From NCBI RefSeq assembly GCF_003182135.1, contig NZ_QGTL01000005.1, forward strand, positions 310,001 to 374,000: 64,000 bases of DNA, given 5' to 3'. Both the position numbers and the translations under genes were made by a program. The stretch comes from Nocardia neocaledoniensis. Lineage in GTDB: Bacteria; Actinomycetota; Actinomycetes; Mycobacteriales; Mycobacteriaceae. The notes below the pieces were generated by a model. The model searched no databases. It saw only the letters and a program-made list of their open reading frames with translations, and had not been told where the DNA came from. This document shows, piece by piece, positions 41,805-50,987 of the stretch. Each line of letters begins with the position of its first letter. The first letter of the stretch is position 1.

Positions 41805-43366
41805 GCCGACACTCCCATCATCAATTCACTGATCTGTTGTGCCGCAGTGGGGTCCGCGGTCTCGACCGGTCCGGTCAGCGCGCCGCGATAGGCGACGAAC
41901 ACCCGATCGCACAGGGCGAGCAGCTCGGGGACCTCGCTCGAGACCACCAGCACGCCGCAGCCGTCGGCGGCCGCGCCGCGCAGCTGGGTCAGGACGAAAT
42001 CGACCGCGCCGATGTCCAGTCCCCGCGTCGGCTGTCCGGCGACCAGGCAGCGCAGGTGTGCGGCCGACAGCTCGCGGGCCAGCACCACCTTCTGCTGGTT
42101 GCCGCCCGAGAGCGCGCCCATCCGCACCCACGGCCCGGCGGCGCGGACGTCGAAGCGGGCCAGCAGGTCCGCGGCGGCGCGACCCATCGCGCGCTTGTCG
42201 AGCAGTCCGAAGCGGCGGAACCGGGTCAGCTGTCCGAGGAAGAGGTTCTCGGCGAGGGTCATGTCGGCCACCATCGCGTCGCGGTGCCGGTCCTCCGGCA
42301 CGACGCCGAGGCCGAGCCGGGTCCTGGTGGCCGGTGTCGCGGTGGTGATGTCGACGCCGTCGAGGGCGACGGTGCCGCCGCGCACCGAGGTGCTGCCCGC
42401 GAGGACGGCGAGGAGTTCGCTCTGCCCGTTGCCCTCGACGCCCGCGATGCCGACGATCTCCCCGGGCCGCACGGTCAGGCACGCGTCGTCGAGCGCGGTG
42501 CTGCCGTCGTCGCGGCGCACGCTGACACGGTCGACGGTGAGAACCGGCGCGGAGAGGTCGGTGTCGCCGGGCGCACGGCCGATGGTCGGCGCCGGCTCGG
42601 CGGCGGGTTCGAGTCCGATGGTCGCGGCGACCGTCGGATCCAGTTCGGCGGCCGTGCGCCCGACCATGGCCGTGAGCAGTTGCGCGATGCCGGTGTTCGA
42701 CATCCGCCCGCCGCCGGCGACGGTGCCGCGCCGCAGCACCGTCGCGGCATCGGCGACGCGGGCGACTTCGCCGAGCTTGTGCGTCACCAGCACCACGGCC
42801 TTCCCGTCGGCCGCCACGGCCCGGCAGGTGTCGATGAGCGCGTCGATCTCGGCCGGATCGAGCACACCGGTGGGCTCGTCGAGCAGGATCAGGGACGGAT
42901 CGGGCAGCAGCGCCTTGACGATCTCGACCTTCTGCCGCGCGCCGACCGGCATCGTCGCGACCCGCTGGTCGAGATCGACCCGCAGGCGGTAGCGCGCGGC
43001 GATCTCGTCGAGCCGGTCGGTCAGCTCACGGCGGCGCAGCCGGGCGCCCCGCTGGGTGAGCAGCAGATTCTCCGCGACCGTCATGGTGGTGACCAGGCTG
43101 AAATGCTGATGCACCATCGCCACCCCGGCGGCCATCGCGGCGGCGGGGGAGTCGGGCCGGAACTCGGTGCCGCCCAGCGTCATCCGGCCGGTGTCGGGTC
43201 GGCAGCCGCCGAACACCAGGTTGCACAGCGTCGACTTGCCCGCCCCGTTCTCGCCGAGCACACAGTGCACGGTGCCGGATTCCACGGTGACGTCCACATC
43301 GTGCAGGGCCCGCACGTCACCGAAACTCTTGCCCAATCCCTGCAGGGTCAACGCGGGTGTGCTCAT
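41801..43366 (-). CDS. Nucleoside-type ABC transporter ATPase (two NBDs)
   Basis: 521 residues with two fused nucleotide-binding domains. NBD1 has Walker A GENGAGKST and Walker B LILLDEP; its signature is PVGARQKVEI. NBD2 has the degenerate Walker A GVEGNGQSE and signature LSGGNQQKVVLA. This asymmetry is typical of NupO/YufO and RbsA-like ATPases. The ATG at 43366 is 5 bp after the binding-protein gene. Confidence 0.92.
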   Translation of the reverse strand: MSTPALTLQGLGKSFGDVRALHDVDVTVESGTVHCVLGENGAGKSTLCNLVFGGCRPDTGRMTLGGTEFRPDSPAAAMAAGVAMVHQHFSLVTTMTVAENLLLTQRGARLRRRELTDRLDEIAARYRLRVDLDQRVATMPVGARQKVEIVKALLPDPSLILLDEPTGVLDPAEIDALIDTCRAVAADGKAVVLVTHKLGEVARVADAATVLRRGTVAGGGRMSNTGIAQLLTAMVGRTAAELDPTVAATIGLEPAAEPAPTIGRAPGDTDLSAPVLTVDRVSVRRDDGSTALDDACLTVRPGEIVGIAGVEGNGQSELLAVLAGSTSVRGGTVALDGVDITTATPATRTRLGLGVVPEDRHRDAMVADMTLAENLFLGQLTRFRRFGLLDKRAMGRAAADLLARFDVRAAGPWVRMGALSGGNQQKVVLARELSAAHLRCLVAGQPTRGLDIGAVDFVLTQLRGAAADGCGVLVVSSEVPELLALCDRVFVAYRGALTGPVETADPTAAQQISELMMGVSA

Positions 43367-43371
43367 GCCGG

Positions 43372-44364
43372 TCAGTACGGCTGCACCGCGCCGGTGGCCA
43401 GCGCCGACTTCGCCTTGGCGAGCGCGTCGGCCACGGCGGTGTCCTTGCTGCACAGCACGAAGTCGGTGCCGTTGTTGGGCGAGGTGAGCCCGAACCGGAC
43501 GTTCTCGGCCTTCCACGAGTTGTCCAGCGCGGCGTTCACCGCGTACTCGAGCTCGGCGCCGATGTCGGTGTGCACGTAGCCGAGGTAGACGGGGTTCGCG
43601 CAGTCGCCGGGGATCGGTCCGCCGACCATGGTCGCGCCGGACTGGGCCGCGGCCTGCTCCATGCCCGCCTTGCCCAGGTTCACGATCTGCCCGAGCGCTC
43701 CGGCGCCCGCGCCGTAGTCGGCCAGGGCGGCCTGCTTGGCCTTGGCCGGATCGTTGAAATCGCCCACGTACTGCGGGGTCAGGACCTTCACGTCGGCCTT
43801 GGCGAAACGGGCGCCGTTGCCGAAGGCGGTGGCGGCGTTGACGATCGCGGGCAGTTCGACACCGCCGACGAAAGCCACCGCGCCGGTCTTCGCGCCCGCC
43901 GCCGAGACCGCGCCGCTGAGGAACTCGGCCTCGGCCTGCTGCGGATCGTAGTAGGCGAGATTGGCCATCGGCTTCGCGTCGGCGGGACCACCGATCTCGA
44001 CGAACTTCACGTCGGGGAACTGGGGGGCGACCTTGCGGACATCGGCGTCGGTCTGTCCGCCGAGGGAGATCACCAGGTCGTTGGTCGAGGCGAAGCGCAC
44101 CAGCGCCTGCTGGTAGTCGCTCGCGGCGACCTGCTCGACCTTGCTCAATTCCACCTTGTCGCCGAGCTTCTCGGCGATGCGCTGGTAGCCGAGGTACCCC
44201 GACTGCATGAACCCGGTGTCCGACAGCGAGCCGGGGAAGAACACGCCGACCTTCAGCTTGTCGCCCGAGCTCGCCGAGTCGGAGGAGCCGCAGGCCGACA
44301 GCAGAGCGGCGGCGGCCAGTGCGGCCGAGCCGAAGGCGATCGCGCGCCGAGTGGACTTGTGCAC
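43372..44364 (-). CDS. BMP-family substrate-binding lipoprotein
   Basis: 330 residues. The signal peptide ends in the lipobox LLSACG (Cys25), so the protein is membrane-anchored. BMP/PnrA family, which binds purine nucleosides in other bacteria; the N-terminal KVGVFFPGSLSDTGF strand is typical. First gene of a six-gene operon with ATPase, two permeases, cyclodeaminase-family enzyme and deaminase. A GntR palindrome lies 31 bp upstream of the start. Confidence 0.92.
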   Translation of the reverse strand: MHKSTRRAIAFGSAALAAAALLSACGSSDSASSGDKLKVGVFFPGSLSDTGFMQSGYLGYQRIAEKLGDKVELSKVEQVAASDYQQALVRFASTNDLVISLGGQTDADVRKVAPQFPDVKFVEIGGPADAKPMANLAYYDPQQAEAEFLSGAVSAAGAKTGAVAFVGGVELPAIVNAATAFGNGARFAKADVKVLTPQYVGDFNDPAKAKQAALADYGAGAGALGQIVNLGKAGMEQAAAQSGATMVGGPIPGDCANPVYLGYVHTDIGAELEYAVNAALDNSWKAENVRFGLTSPNNGTDFVLCSKDTAVADALAKAKSALATGAVQPY

Positions 44365-44394
44365 GGGGTACTCCTTGATCTGACGAACCGCACG

Positions 44395-44414
44395 CTTAGC
44401 GGTATACCGTTAAG
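44395..44414. promoter_or_regulatory. GntR operator, 20-bp palindrome
   Basis: CTTAGCGGTATACCGTTAAG, symmetric except for one base pair, centred in the region between the BMP operon and the GntR gene. Its size and position fit the operator of a FadR/FCD-type GntR that controls both directions. Confidence 0.75.
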
Positions 44415-44524
44415 TGTCAGCCTGGGGCCCGCAGATGACAGGCGGATTACCGAAACGTAAGAAACGGTCGCTCGCCTGCGTCGCCGCTACGGTTGGAGAC
44501 GTACAGGAGCGGAAGGACGGTGCG

Positions 44525-45247
44525 GTGGCGGAGGAACCGGCGAAGAAGTCGCTGCGGGATCGGGCCTACGAGGAGTTGCGCGATCGGATCGTGGACCTGC
44601 GGCTGAGCCCGGGGCAGCGGCTGGTCGAGCGCGATCTCGCCACCGAGCTCGAGATCTCCCGCATCCCGCTGCGCGAGGCGCTGCAGCTGCTCGAGCGGGA
44701 GGGGCTGGTCGTGATCGTGCCGCGCCAGGGCGCGATCGTCGCGCCGTTCACCGTCACCGACGTGCGCGATCTGTTCGATGTCCGCGAGAGCCTGGAGGTC
44801 CTGGCCGCGCGGCTGGCCGCCGGGCGCGCCGAACCCGCCGACCTGGCCGCGCTGCGCGAGCAGCTCGACGCCGCCCGCCGCGCCACCGCCGACGGCGATC
44901 AGGCCGCGATCGCCGCGGCCAACGCCGGATTCCACGCGCGCATCGTCGAGGCCTCGGGCAACCCGCTGCTGCAATCGTTGCTGCGCCCCTTGGAGTCTCG
45001 CGTGCGCTGGCTGTTCCACCTGACCAAGGAGCGCGATCCGGGTACCCAGTGCGACGAGCACGAGGACCTCTACGCCGCCATCGCCGCGGGCGACGCCGAG
45101 GCGGCCGCCGGGATCGCCTATCGGCACGTGGCCTCGGGGCGCGAACCCAGCCTGGCGCTCTCGGCGCAGTGGTCCATGCCCGAGATCGACCCCGTCACGG
45201 CCACTCGCACCCGGCAGCGCGGACCGCAGCGGGAGAAGTCGGCCTGA
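44525..45247 (+). CDS. GntR-family regulator, FCD type
   Basis: 240 residues from the GTG at 44525 (AAGGA upstream). Winged-helix N-terminus with LRDRAYEELRDRIVDLRLSPG and the recognition segment ISRIPLREALQLLEREGLV, then an all-helical FCD ligand domain with likely metal-binding histidines (AGFHARIVE, YRHVASG). It should repress the divergent BMP operon until its substrate or a metabolite binds. Confidence 0.9.
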   Translation: MAEEPAKKSLRDRAYEELRDRIVDLRLSPGQRLVERDLATELEISRIPLREALQLLEREGLVVIVPRQGAIVAPFTVTDVRDLFDVRESLEVLAARLAAGRAEPADLAALREQLDAARRATADGDQAAIAAANAGFHARIVEASGNPLLQSLLRPLESRVRWLFHLTKERDPGTQCDEHEDLYAAIAAGDAEAAAGIAYRHVASGREPSLALSAQWSMPEIDPVTATRTRQRGPQREKSA

Positions 45248-45259
45248 GCGACCGCCGAG

Positions 45260-45298
45260 AGGCGGTGCCGGCGTGGCGGTCGGGCCGGCACGCCGCCT
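45260..45298. terminator. Imperfect hairpin between GntR and LysR genes
   Basis: AGGCGGTGCCGG pairs with CCGGCACGCCGCCT with a 2-nt bulge. It lies between convergent genes and is a likely terminator. Confidence 0.45.
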
Positions 45299-45323
45299 CG
45301 GCAGGCCGGACTGCCGTCGGGAT

Positions 45324-46268
45324 TCAGGCGCGCGCGTCGCGCGGGGATTCCGGCTGGTCCGCTGCCCGTGTGATGGTCGCTGCCTCGGTGGCGGTGGCCG
45401 CCGCGGCGCGCAGGGCGAGGCGGGCGGCGCGCAGGGCCGGGTGCGAATCGGTGCCGTTGCGGTAGGCGAGATGGCTGTGGCGGCGGGTGGTCAAGGGAGC
45501 CAGGGCCACGCCCGGCGGTGCCGGGTGCAGGGCGAGGGCGGGCACGATGGCGGTGCCCGCACCCGCCGCGACCAGGGCCAGGACGGTGCTGAAGTCGTCG
45601 GCGTGGTGGCGGATGTGGGGTGTGAAACCCGCGGCCTGGCAGGCGCGCAAGGTCACGGTGTGGCAGAGCGTGCCGGGTGTGCCCGCGATCCAGGGGGAAT
45701 GGCGGTGGGCGGCCAACGGGTCGTCGGCGGGGGCGGGATCGCGCGCGGCCAGGTGGACGGTCTCGGTGTAGAGGGGTTCGGTGTGGATGGCGGCGTCGGG
45801 CGTGGCGGGGACCAGGTCGTAGTCGTGGGTGAGGGCGATGTCGAGGGTGCCCGCGCGCAGGGCGTCGGGCACGTTCGCCGGATCGATCTCGGTGACGGTC
45901 AGTTCCAGGCGCGGGTGCTCGGTGCTCAAGCTGACCAGCGCGGGGGAGAGCAGCGTGCGTGCCGCGGTCGGGAAGGCGCCGATGCGCAGGGTGCCGACGA
46001 GTTCGTCGCCGACCCTGGCCAATTCGGCGTCGGCGCGTTCGAGGGCGGCGAGGATGGTCTCGGTGTGCCCGACGAGCACGTGCGCGGCGGGAGTCAGCGT
46101 GACGCGCCTGCCGGTGCGCACGAGCAGGGCCACCCCTGCCTCGCGCTCGAGTGCGGTGAGCTGCTGGGACACGGCCGAGGGCGTGTAGCGCAGCGCCTCG
46201 GCGACCGCGGCGATGGTGCCGCGATGAGCGAGTTCGCGCAGCAGTCGGAGCTTGCGGACATCGAGCAT
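45324..46268 (-). CDS. LysR-family regulator
   Basis: 314 residues. HTH LRLLRELAHRGTIAAVAEAL and YTPSAVSQQLTALEREAG (residues 7-45), then the periplasmic-binding-like effector domain. It diverges from the DapA-family gene 71 bp away and very likely activates it. Confidence 0.88.
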   Translation of the reverse strand: MLDVRKLRLLRELAHRGTIAAVAEALRYTPSAVSQQLTALEREAGVALLVRTGRRVTLTPAAHVLVGHTETILAALERADAELARVGDELVGTLRIGAFPTAARTLLSPALVSLSTEHPRLELTVTEIDPANVPDALRAGTLDIALTHDYDLVPATPDAAIHTEPLYTETVHLAARDPAPADDPLAAHRHSPWIAGTPGTLCHTVTLRACQAAGFTPHIRHHADDFSTVLALVAAGAGTAIVPALALHPAPPGVALAPLTTRRHSHLAYRNGTDSHPALRAARLALRAAAATATEAATITRAADQPESPRDARA

Positions 46269-46339
46269 CAGTTCAGCTTACGTACCTCGTCATGAATGTG
46301 AACTGGACCTGAAGTATCGCCGGGCTCGACGATGGACCC
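46269..46339. promoter_or_regulatory. LysR/DapA-family divergent promoter region
   Basis: 71-bp region between the divergent start codons. It must hold both promoters and the LysR box; I see short T-N11-A candidates but none stands out. Confidence 0.4.
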
Positions 46340-47233
46340 ATGACTTCCCTGCACGGACTCTTCGTCCCGATGATCACGCCGTTCACCGCCGACGGCGCCC
46401 TCGCGCCCGCCGCGCTGGAAGCGCACGCGCACCGGGTCCTCGACGCGGGCGCGACCGGACTGGTCGCCCTGGGCACCACCGCCGAACCCTCCGCGCTCAC
46501 CGCCGGCGAGCGCGCCGAGGTCCTCGATCGCTGCGCCGCGGTGTGCGCCGAGCGCGACGTGCCGCTGATCGTCTGCGCGGGCGGCAACGCCACCGCCGAA
46601 TCCGTGCGTGCCGTCGGCGCGTTGCGGCATCCGGTGGCGGCGGTGCTCGCGGTGGTGCCGTACTACGTGCGGCCGAGCGAGGAGGGCGTGGTCGCGCACT
46701 TCACGGCGCTGGCCGCGGCCGCTCCCGCGCCGCTGCTCGTCTACGACGTGCCCTATCGCACCGCGCGTCCGCTGAGCGGGGACACGCTCGTGCGGCTCGC
46801 GGGGATCCCGAACATCGCCGGGTTCAAGCATTCGGTCGGCGGGGTCGACGCGGCCAGCGTCGAACTGATGGCGCGGGCCGGGTCCACGACGACGGTGCTG
46901 TGTGGTGACGACCGTTTCGCCTCGGCCCTGCTGGCGCTCGGCGCGCGGGGCGGGATCCTGGCCGCGGCCAATGTCGCGCCCGCCGAGTACGCCGGGCTGA
47001 TCGCGGCGTGGCTCGCCGACGACGCCGCGCGCGGGCGAGCGCTCGGGCATCGTCTGGACGCGCTCGGCGCCGCCCTGTTCGCCGAACCCAATCCCACTGT
47101 CGTCAAAGCGGTCCTGGCCGAGCAGGGGCTCATCCCCAGCGCCGCGGTCCGGCTGCCGCTGCTGCCCGCGGCACCGGAATCGACCGCCTTGGCGCTGCGC
47201 GCGGCGGCGAGCGCGGCCGTCGCGCCGGTCTGA
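46340..47233 (+). CDS. DapA-family aldolase/lyase
   Basis: 297 residues, dihydrodipicolinate synthase/N-acetylneuraminate lyase superfamily TIM barrel. The Schiff-base lysine sits in GFKHSVG and the catalytic tyrosine in VYDVPYRTA. The usual TTGE motif reads TTAEPSAL. The divergent LysR, rather than lysine genes, suggests a catabolic aldolase and not the biosynthetic DapA. Confidence 0.82.
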   Translation: MTSLHGLFVPMITPFTADGALAPAALEAHAHRVLDAGATGLVALGTTAEPSALTAGERAEVLDRCAAVCAERDVPLIVCAGGNATAESVRAVGALRHPVAAVLAVVPYYVRPSEEGVVAHFTALAAAAPAPLLVYDVPYRTARPLSGDTLVRLAGIPNIAGFKHSVGGVDAASVELMARAGSTTTVLCGDDRFASALLALGARGGILAAANVAPAEYAGLIAAWLADDAARGRALGHRLDALGAALFAEPNPTVVKAVLAEQGLIPSAAVRLPLLPAAPESTALALRAAASAAVAPV

Positions 47234-47301
47234 CCCGCGCGGTCTTCGACGAACAGAAAATTTCACTGGTCATCGGGCGCGAAAGGTGCCAGTGTGAAGC
47301 G

Positions 47302-48828
47302 GTGACGAAACCTCCGGATATCGGCGCCGCCGATCCCGCTCCCGACAAGCTCGACGCCGCCGTTCTCAAGGTGGCCGGCGTGGTCGTCCTCGGTGCCGTG
47401 ATGTCGATCCTCGACATCACCGTGGTCACCGTCGCGATTCCGACCTTCATGACCGACTTCCAGGCCTCCGTCGAGGTCGTCGCCTGGACGATGACCGGCT
47501 ACACCCTGGCCCTGGCCTCGGTCATCCCGATGACCGGCTGGGCCGCCGACCGCTTCGGCACCAAACGCCTGTATCTGGCGGCGCTGACCTTCTTCATCAT
47601 CGGGTCGGTGCTGTGTTCGATGGCGTGGAGCATCGAATCCCTGGTGGCGTTCCGCGTCATCCAAGGCATCGGTGGCGGCATGCTCATGCCGCTGGGCATG
47701 ACGATCATGACCCACGCCGCGGGCCCGCAGCGGATCGGCCGGGTGATGGCCGTGCTCGGCGTGCCCATGCTGCTCGGCCCCATCTGCGGCCCGATCCTGG
47801 GCGGCTGGCTGATCGACTCGTTCAGCTGGCACTGGATCTTCCTGATCAACCTGCCGCTGGGCCTGGTCGCGCTGGTGCTCGCGGTCGTCGTCTTCGAACC
47901 TGACAAGCCCAAGCCGTCGGAATCGTTCGACTTCGTCGGCATGCTGCTGGCCTCGCCGGGCCTTGCGCTGTTCCTGTTCGGTGTCTCGTCCATCCCGGAG
48001 AAGGGCACCGTGCTCGCCGGGCGCGTGCTGATCCCGGCGATCATCGGCGCGATCCTGCTGGTGGCCTTCGTCTTCCACGCGCTGCGCACCGAGCATCCGC
48101 TGATCGATCTGCGCCTGTTCCGCAACACGTCGCTGCGCTACTCGGTGCTCACCATGTCGCTGTTCGCGACGGCGTTCTTCGGCGCGGGCTTCCTGCTGCC
48201 GAACTACCTGCAGCAGGTCCGCGGTGAGACCGCCTTCGACTCCGGTCTGCTGATGGCGCCCCAGGGCATCGGCGCCATGCTGACGATGCCGATCGCCGGC
48301 TTCCTGGTCGACAAGATCGGACCGGGCAAGATCGTGATGGTCGGCATCACCCTGATCACGCTCGGCCTGGCCGGGTTCACCCAGCTGGGGGCCGACACCT
48401 CGTACCTGGTCATCGGCGGCGCGCTGTTCGTGATGGGCCTCGGCATGGGCTGCACCATGATGCCGGTGATGACCGCCGCCATCCAGACGCTCACGCACGC
48501 GCAGGTCGCGCGCGGGTCGACGTTGATGAACATCATCAACCAGACCGCCGCCTCGATCGGCACGGCGACGATGTCGGTGGTGCTGGCCGCCCAGCTCAAC
48601 GACCATCCCGAGGCGAAGATGGCCATCGGCGCCACCGTGAAACCGGAACTCGCCGCGCAGATCCCGCCCTCGATCATCGAGCAGGGGCTGGAACTGGCCG
48701 CCGACGCGTTCAGCACCACCTACTGGGTGACCGTCGTGCTCGCGCTGCTGACGCTGGTCCCGGCGTTCTTCCTGCCGCGCACCAAGCCGCAGGCGCCGGT
48801 CGACGCCGAGGCCGTTGCGCTGGTCTGA
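47302..48828 (+). CDS. MFS multidrug exporter, DHA2 (EmrB/QacA) type
   Basis: 508 residues with fourteen predicted membrane segments. Motif LDITVVTVAIPTF in the first helix and GWAADRFGTKRLYL in the first loop are typical of DHA2 drug:H+ antiporters. The GTG at 47302 is the first sensible start after the DapA-family gene (68 bp). Substrate unknown; co-transcription with the aldolase is possible. Confidence 0.88.
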   Translation: MTKPPDIGAADPAPDKLDAAVLKVAGVVVLGAVMSILDITVVTVAIPTFMTDFQASVEVVAWTMTGYTLALASVIPMTGWAADRFGTKRLYLAALTFFIIGSVLCSMAWSIESLVAFRVIQGIGGGMLMPLGMTIMTHAAGPQRIGRVMAVLGVPMLLGPICGPILGGWLIDSFSWHWIFLINLPLGLVALVLAVVVFEPDKPKPSESFDFVGMLLASPGLALFLFGVSSIPEKGTVLAGRVLIPAIIGAILLVAFVFHALRTEHPLIDLRLFRNTSLRYSVLTMSLFATAFFGAGFLLPNYLQQVRGETAFDSGLLMAPQGIGAMLTMPIAGFLVDKIGPGKIVMVGITLITLGLAGFTQLGADTSYLVIGGALFVMGLGMGCTMMPVMTAAIQTLTHAQVARGSTLMNIINQTAASIGTATMSVVLAAQLNDHPEAKMAIGATVKPELAAQIPPSIIEQGLELAADAFSTTYWVTVVLALLTLVPAFFLPRTKPQAPVDAEAVALV

Positions 48829-48841
48829 TCCCGTCCACCGG

Positions 48842-48878
48842 AAAGCCCGGGCCGAACACCGTGTTCGGGCCGGGCTTT
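48842..48878. terminator. Strong bidirectional terminator
   Basis: AAAGCCCGGGCCGAACAC pairs with GTGTTCGGGCCGGGCTTT with one mismatch. The flanking A and T runs make it a good intrinsic terminator in both directions. Confidence 0.8.
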
Positions 48879-48887
48879 CGTGTGCGC

Positions 48888-49319
48888 TCAGCCGTAGAGC
48901 TTGACGAAATTCTCCAGGGACCGTTCGATGTCGCCGCGCAGCGCCTTGGCCACCGCCGAGCCGATCGGCCCGAACAGCGGCGCGCCGCCGAGGTCGATGT
49001 CGACGCTCACCTTGGAGCCGCTGCCCGCGGGCTCGACGAGCAGGCCGAGCCCGAACTTGGTGCCGCCGATCCCCGCGCCGGTCAGCGCGAGCCGCCGCGG
49101 TGGTTCCGCGGTGCGCACGGTCCAGGTGACCTTGTTGCGGAAACCCTTCACGCGCGCGATGCCGACGAGCACGGTGCCCGGGGTCAGGTCGTCGGGCAAC
49201 TCGCCGCGCCATGCCTCGTGAATGGTCAGCCAGTCGCCGAGGGCGGGCAGGTCGGCCGCGTGCGCCCACGCCTGGTCCGGCGGGACGGGGACATCGACGG
49301 AGAGCTTCAGTTTCGCCAC
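48888..49319 (-). CDS. SRPBCC protein, Rv0910-like
   Basis: 143 residues, START/SRPBCC lipid-binding fold. It aligns along its whole length with my memory of M. tuberculosis Rv0910 (start MAKL, PPDQAWAHAADL, WLTIHEAWR, LGGAPLFGPIG, DIERSLENFV). Rv0910 has been reported as the toxin of a pair with Rv0909, but no small antitoxin gene lies beside this copy, so a toxin role is doubtful here. GTG start. Confidence 0.85.
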   Translation of the reverse strand: MAKLKLSVDVPVPPDQAWAHAADLPALGDWLTIHEAWRGELPDDLTPGTVLVGIARVKGFRNKVTWTVRTAEPPRRLALTGAGIGGTKFGLGLLVEPAGSGSKVSVDIDLGGAPLFGPIGSAVAKALRGDIERSLENFVKLYG

Positions 49320-49601
49320 GCCCGGATGGTATCCGGTACCCGTGGTTCTGTGACGCCCGGTCCGGGCCCGGCGCGTCAGAATAGTGCATGGTCCAGCCCA
49401 TCCGGGTCGGAATTATGATGGCGGACAGGATGATCCACGACGAGGTCCGCACGGTGCTGCTACTGTGTGCGAGTCGCAGGCAGCGGGGCATGTGAATCGG
49501 ATATTCGCGCCCGCCTCGCGGTCGCGCGCACGCCTCCCCGGGCCGACCGGTGAGGGACCCACCGACCCAGCCGTGTGTGGTCGACGACGACGAAAGATCT
49601 G
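49320..49601. other. Gene-free leader before conservon
   Basis: 282 bp between the SRPBCC gene and cvnA, holding both promoters. No convincing gene, repeat or strong hairpin was seen. Confidence 0.5.
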
Positions 49602-50987
49602 ATGAACTCAGGAATCGCGGTGCTGTTACTCGTCATCGGAGCGCCGCTGTTGCTGCTCGCGATGGCCGTGACGATCCTGGCCATGCGCAACGAACGCCAG
49701 CAACGGCGCCGCGCCGACGCGGCCATCCGCGAGCGCGTCGCGTGCGAGAACGCCCTGATCCAGCTGGCGCACACCACCCTGCCCGCGATCACCGAGGCGG
49801 TGCGCCGCCACGACATCCCCGCCGTCGCGGTGGATGTGCCCGTGGAGCTGCGCGACTCGCGCTACGCCGAGGTGCTGCAGCAGATCGCCACCGGCCACGC
49901 GGAGGACCTGCGCACGGTCACCGAGGAGACCAGGGTCATGGTCGAGCGATACGGCGAGCAACGCCGGCTCGCCGAGGTGCAGGCCGCCGACGAGGCGGCC
50001 AGGGCCGAGGTGGCGGCGACCTCGCGGGCCGCGACGAGTGCCGCGGTGCGCTCGTTCGGCACCTCGGTGGTCAGCCTCGGCACCGACCTCGGCCAGGTGG
50101 TGAGCGCCGCCCTGCGCGAGCACCGCGACGACGCGATCTACGAGACGCTGACCCGCATCGACCACACCGTGCAGCAGATGATCCGCCAGGCGCAGTCCTA
50201 TGTGATCGTCTCCGGCGGTCTGCCGGGCCGCCGCTGGCCGCAGCAGTCGCTCACCGACGTGGCGGGTGGCGCGACCGGACGGGTCAGGGAATTCCTGCGG
50301 GTGCGGTCCGGGCAGTCGGATCGCGTGGTCATCAGCCGCGCGGTCGAACCGCTCGTGCACACGCTGGCCACGCTGCTGGACAACGCGTTGCGGTACTCGC
50401 CGCCGTCCTCGTTCGTCGAGGTCGGGTTCCAGGAGGGCCACCACGGCGTCACCGTCATCATCGACGACGCGGGCATGCGGATGAGTCCCGAGCAGCTCGA
50501 GGACGCCCGCCAGGTGCTCAGCGGCGAACGCGCCGTCGACATCCACGATCTGGGCCCGGCGCCCAAGGTCGGGTTCCCCGGTATCGCGGCGCTGGCGCGC
50601 CGGTACGGGTTCTCCGTGCACGTCGACGGGCCCAACATCTTCGGTGGCATGCGCGCGATGGTCTACGTGCCTTCGGCCCTGCTCGTCAGTGGCGCCGCGC
50701 CGCGGCTGCCGGAGCCCGAACTCGCCGCGCCCGCCCATGTTCCGGTGCCCGTCCCGGTACCGGCCGAGAACGAGACACCGGGAGCGGAGATCCACGAGAT
50801 CACCAGTGGGGGATTACCCAAGCGCCGCCGCAGGCCGGTCGCGCCGGATCGGTCGGGGGTGCCCGGCGAATCGGGGCAGCCGCGCCCGGAACTCGCCGCT
50901 GCCTGGCACAGCGGTTCCCGTAGCGGCCGCGCGGCGGCCGAGCGAACGACGGAAGGAACAGCCGATGAGCACACCGGTGGCCGATAG
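49602..50987 (+). CDS. cvnA: Conservon sensor-like ATPase CvnA
   Basis: 461 residues. One N-terminal transmembrane helix (about 4-28), a coiled-coil region, then a histidine-kinase-like ATPase domain with the N-box LLDNALRYSPP and the D-A-G motif IIDDAGMRMS. The C-terminal 100 residues are proline-rich and disordered. In conservons CvnA works with CvnB-D in a GPCR-like signalling complex at the membrane. The 3' end overlaps cvnB by 23 bp. Confidence 0.88.
   Translation: MNSGIAVLLLVIGAPLLLLAMAVTILAMRNERQQRRRADAAIRERVACENALIQLAHTTLPAITEAVRRHDIPAVAVDVPVELRDSRYAEVLQQIATGHAEDLRTVTEETRVMVERYGEQRRLAEVQAADEAARAEVAATSRAATSAAVRSFGTSVVSLGTDLGQVVSAALREHRDDAIYETLTRIDHTVQQMIRQAQSYVIVSGGLPGRRWPQQSLTDVAGGATGRVREFLRVRSGQSDRVVISRAVEPLVHTLATLLDNALRYSPPSSFVEVGFQEGHHGVTVIIDDAGMRMSPEQLEDARQVLSGERAVDIHDLGPAPKVGFPGIAALARRYGFSVHVDGPNIFGGMRAMVYVPSALLVSGAAPRLPEPELAAPAHVPVPVPVPAENETPGAEIHEITSGGLPKRRRRPVAPDRSGVPGESGQPRPELAAAWHSGSRSGRAAAERTTEGTADEHTGGR

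Noticed and set aside
49384..49602. 72-codon open frame before cvnA
   Set aside because: Arg/Gly/Pro-rich translation, weak start context, and it runs into the cvnA start; more likely leader sequence.
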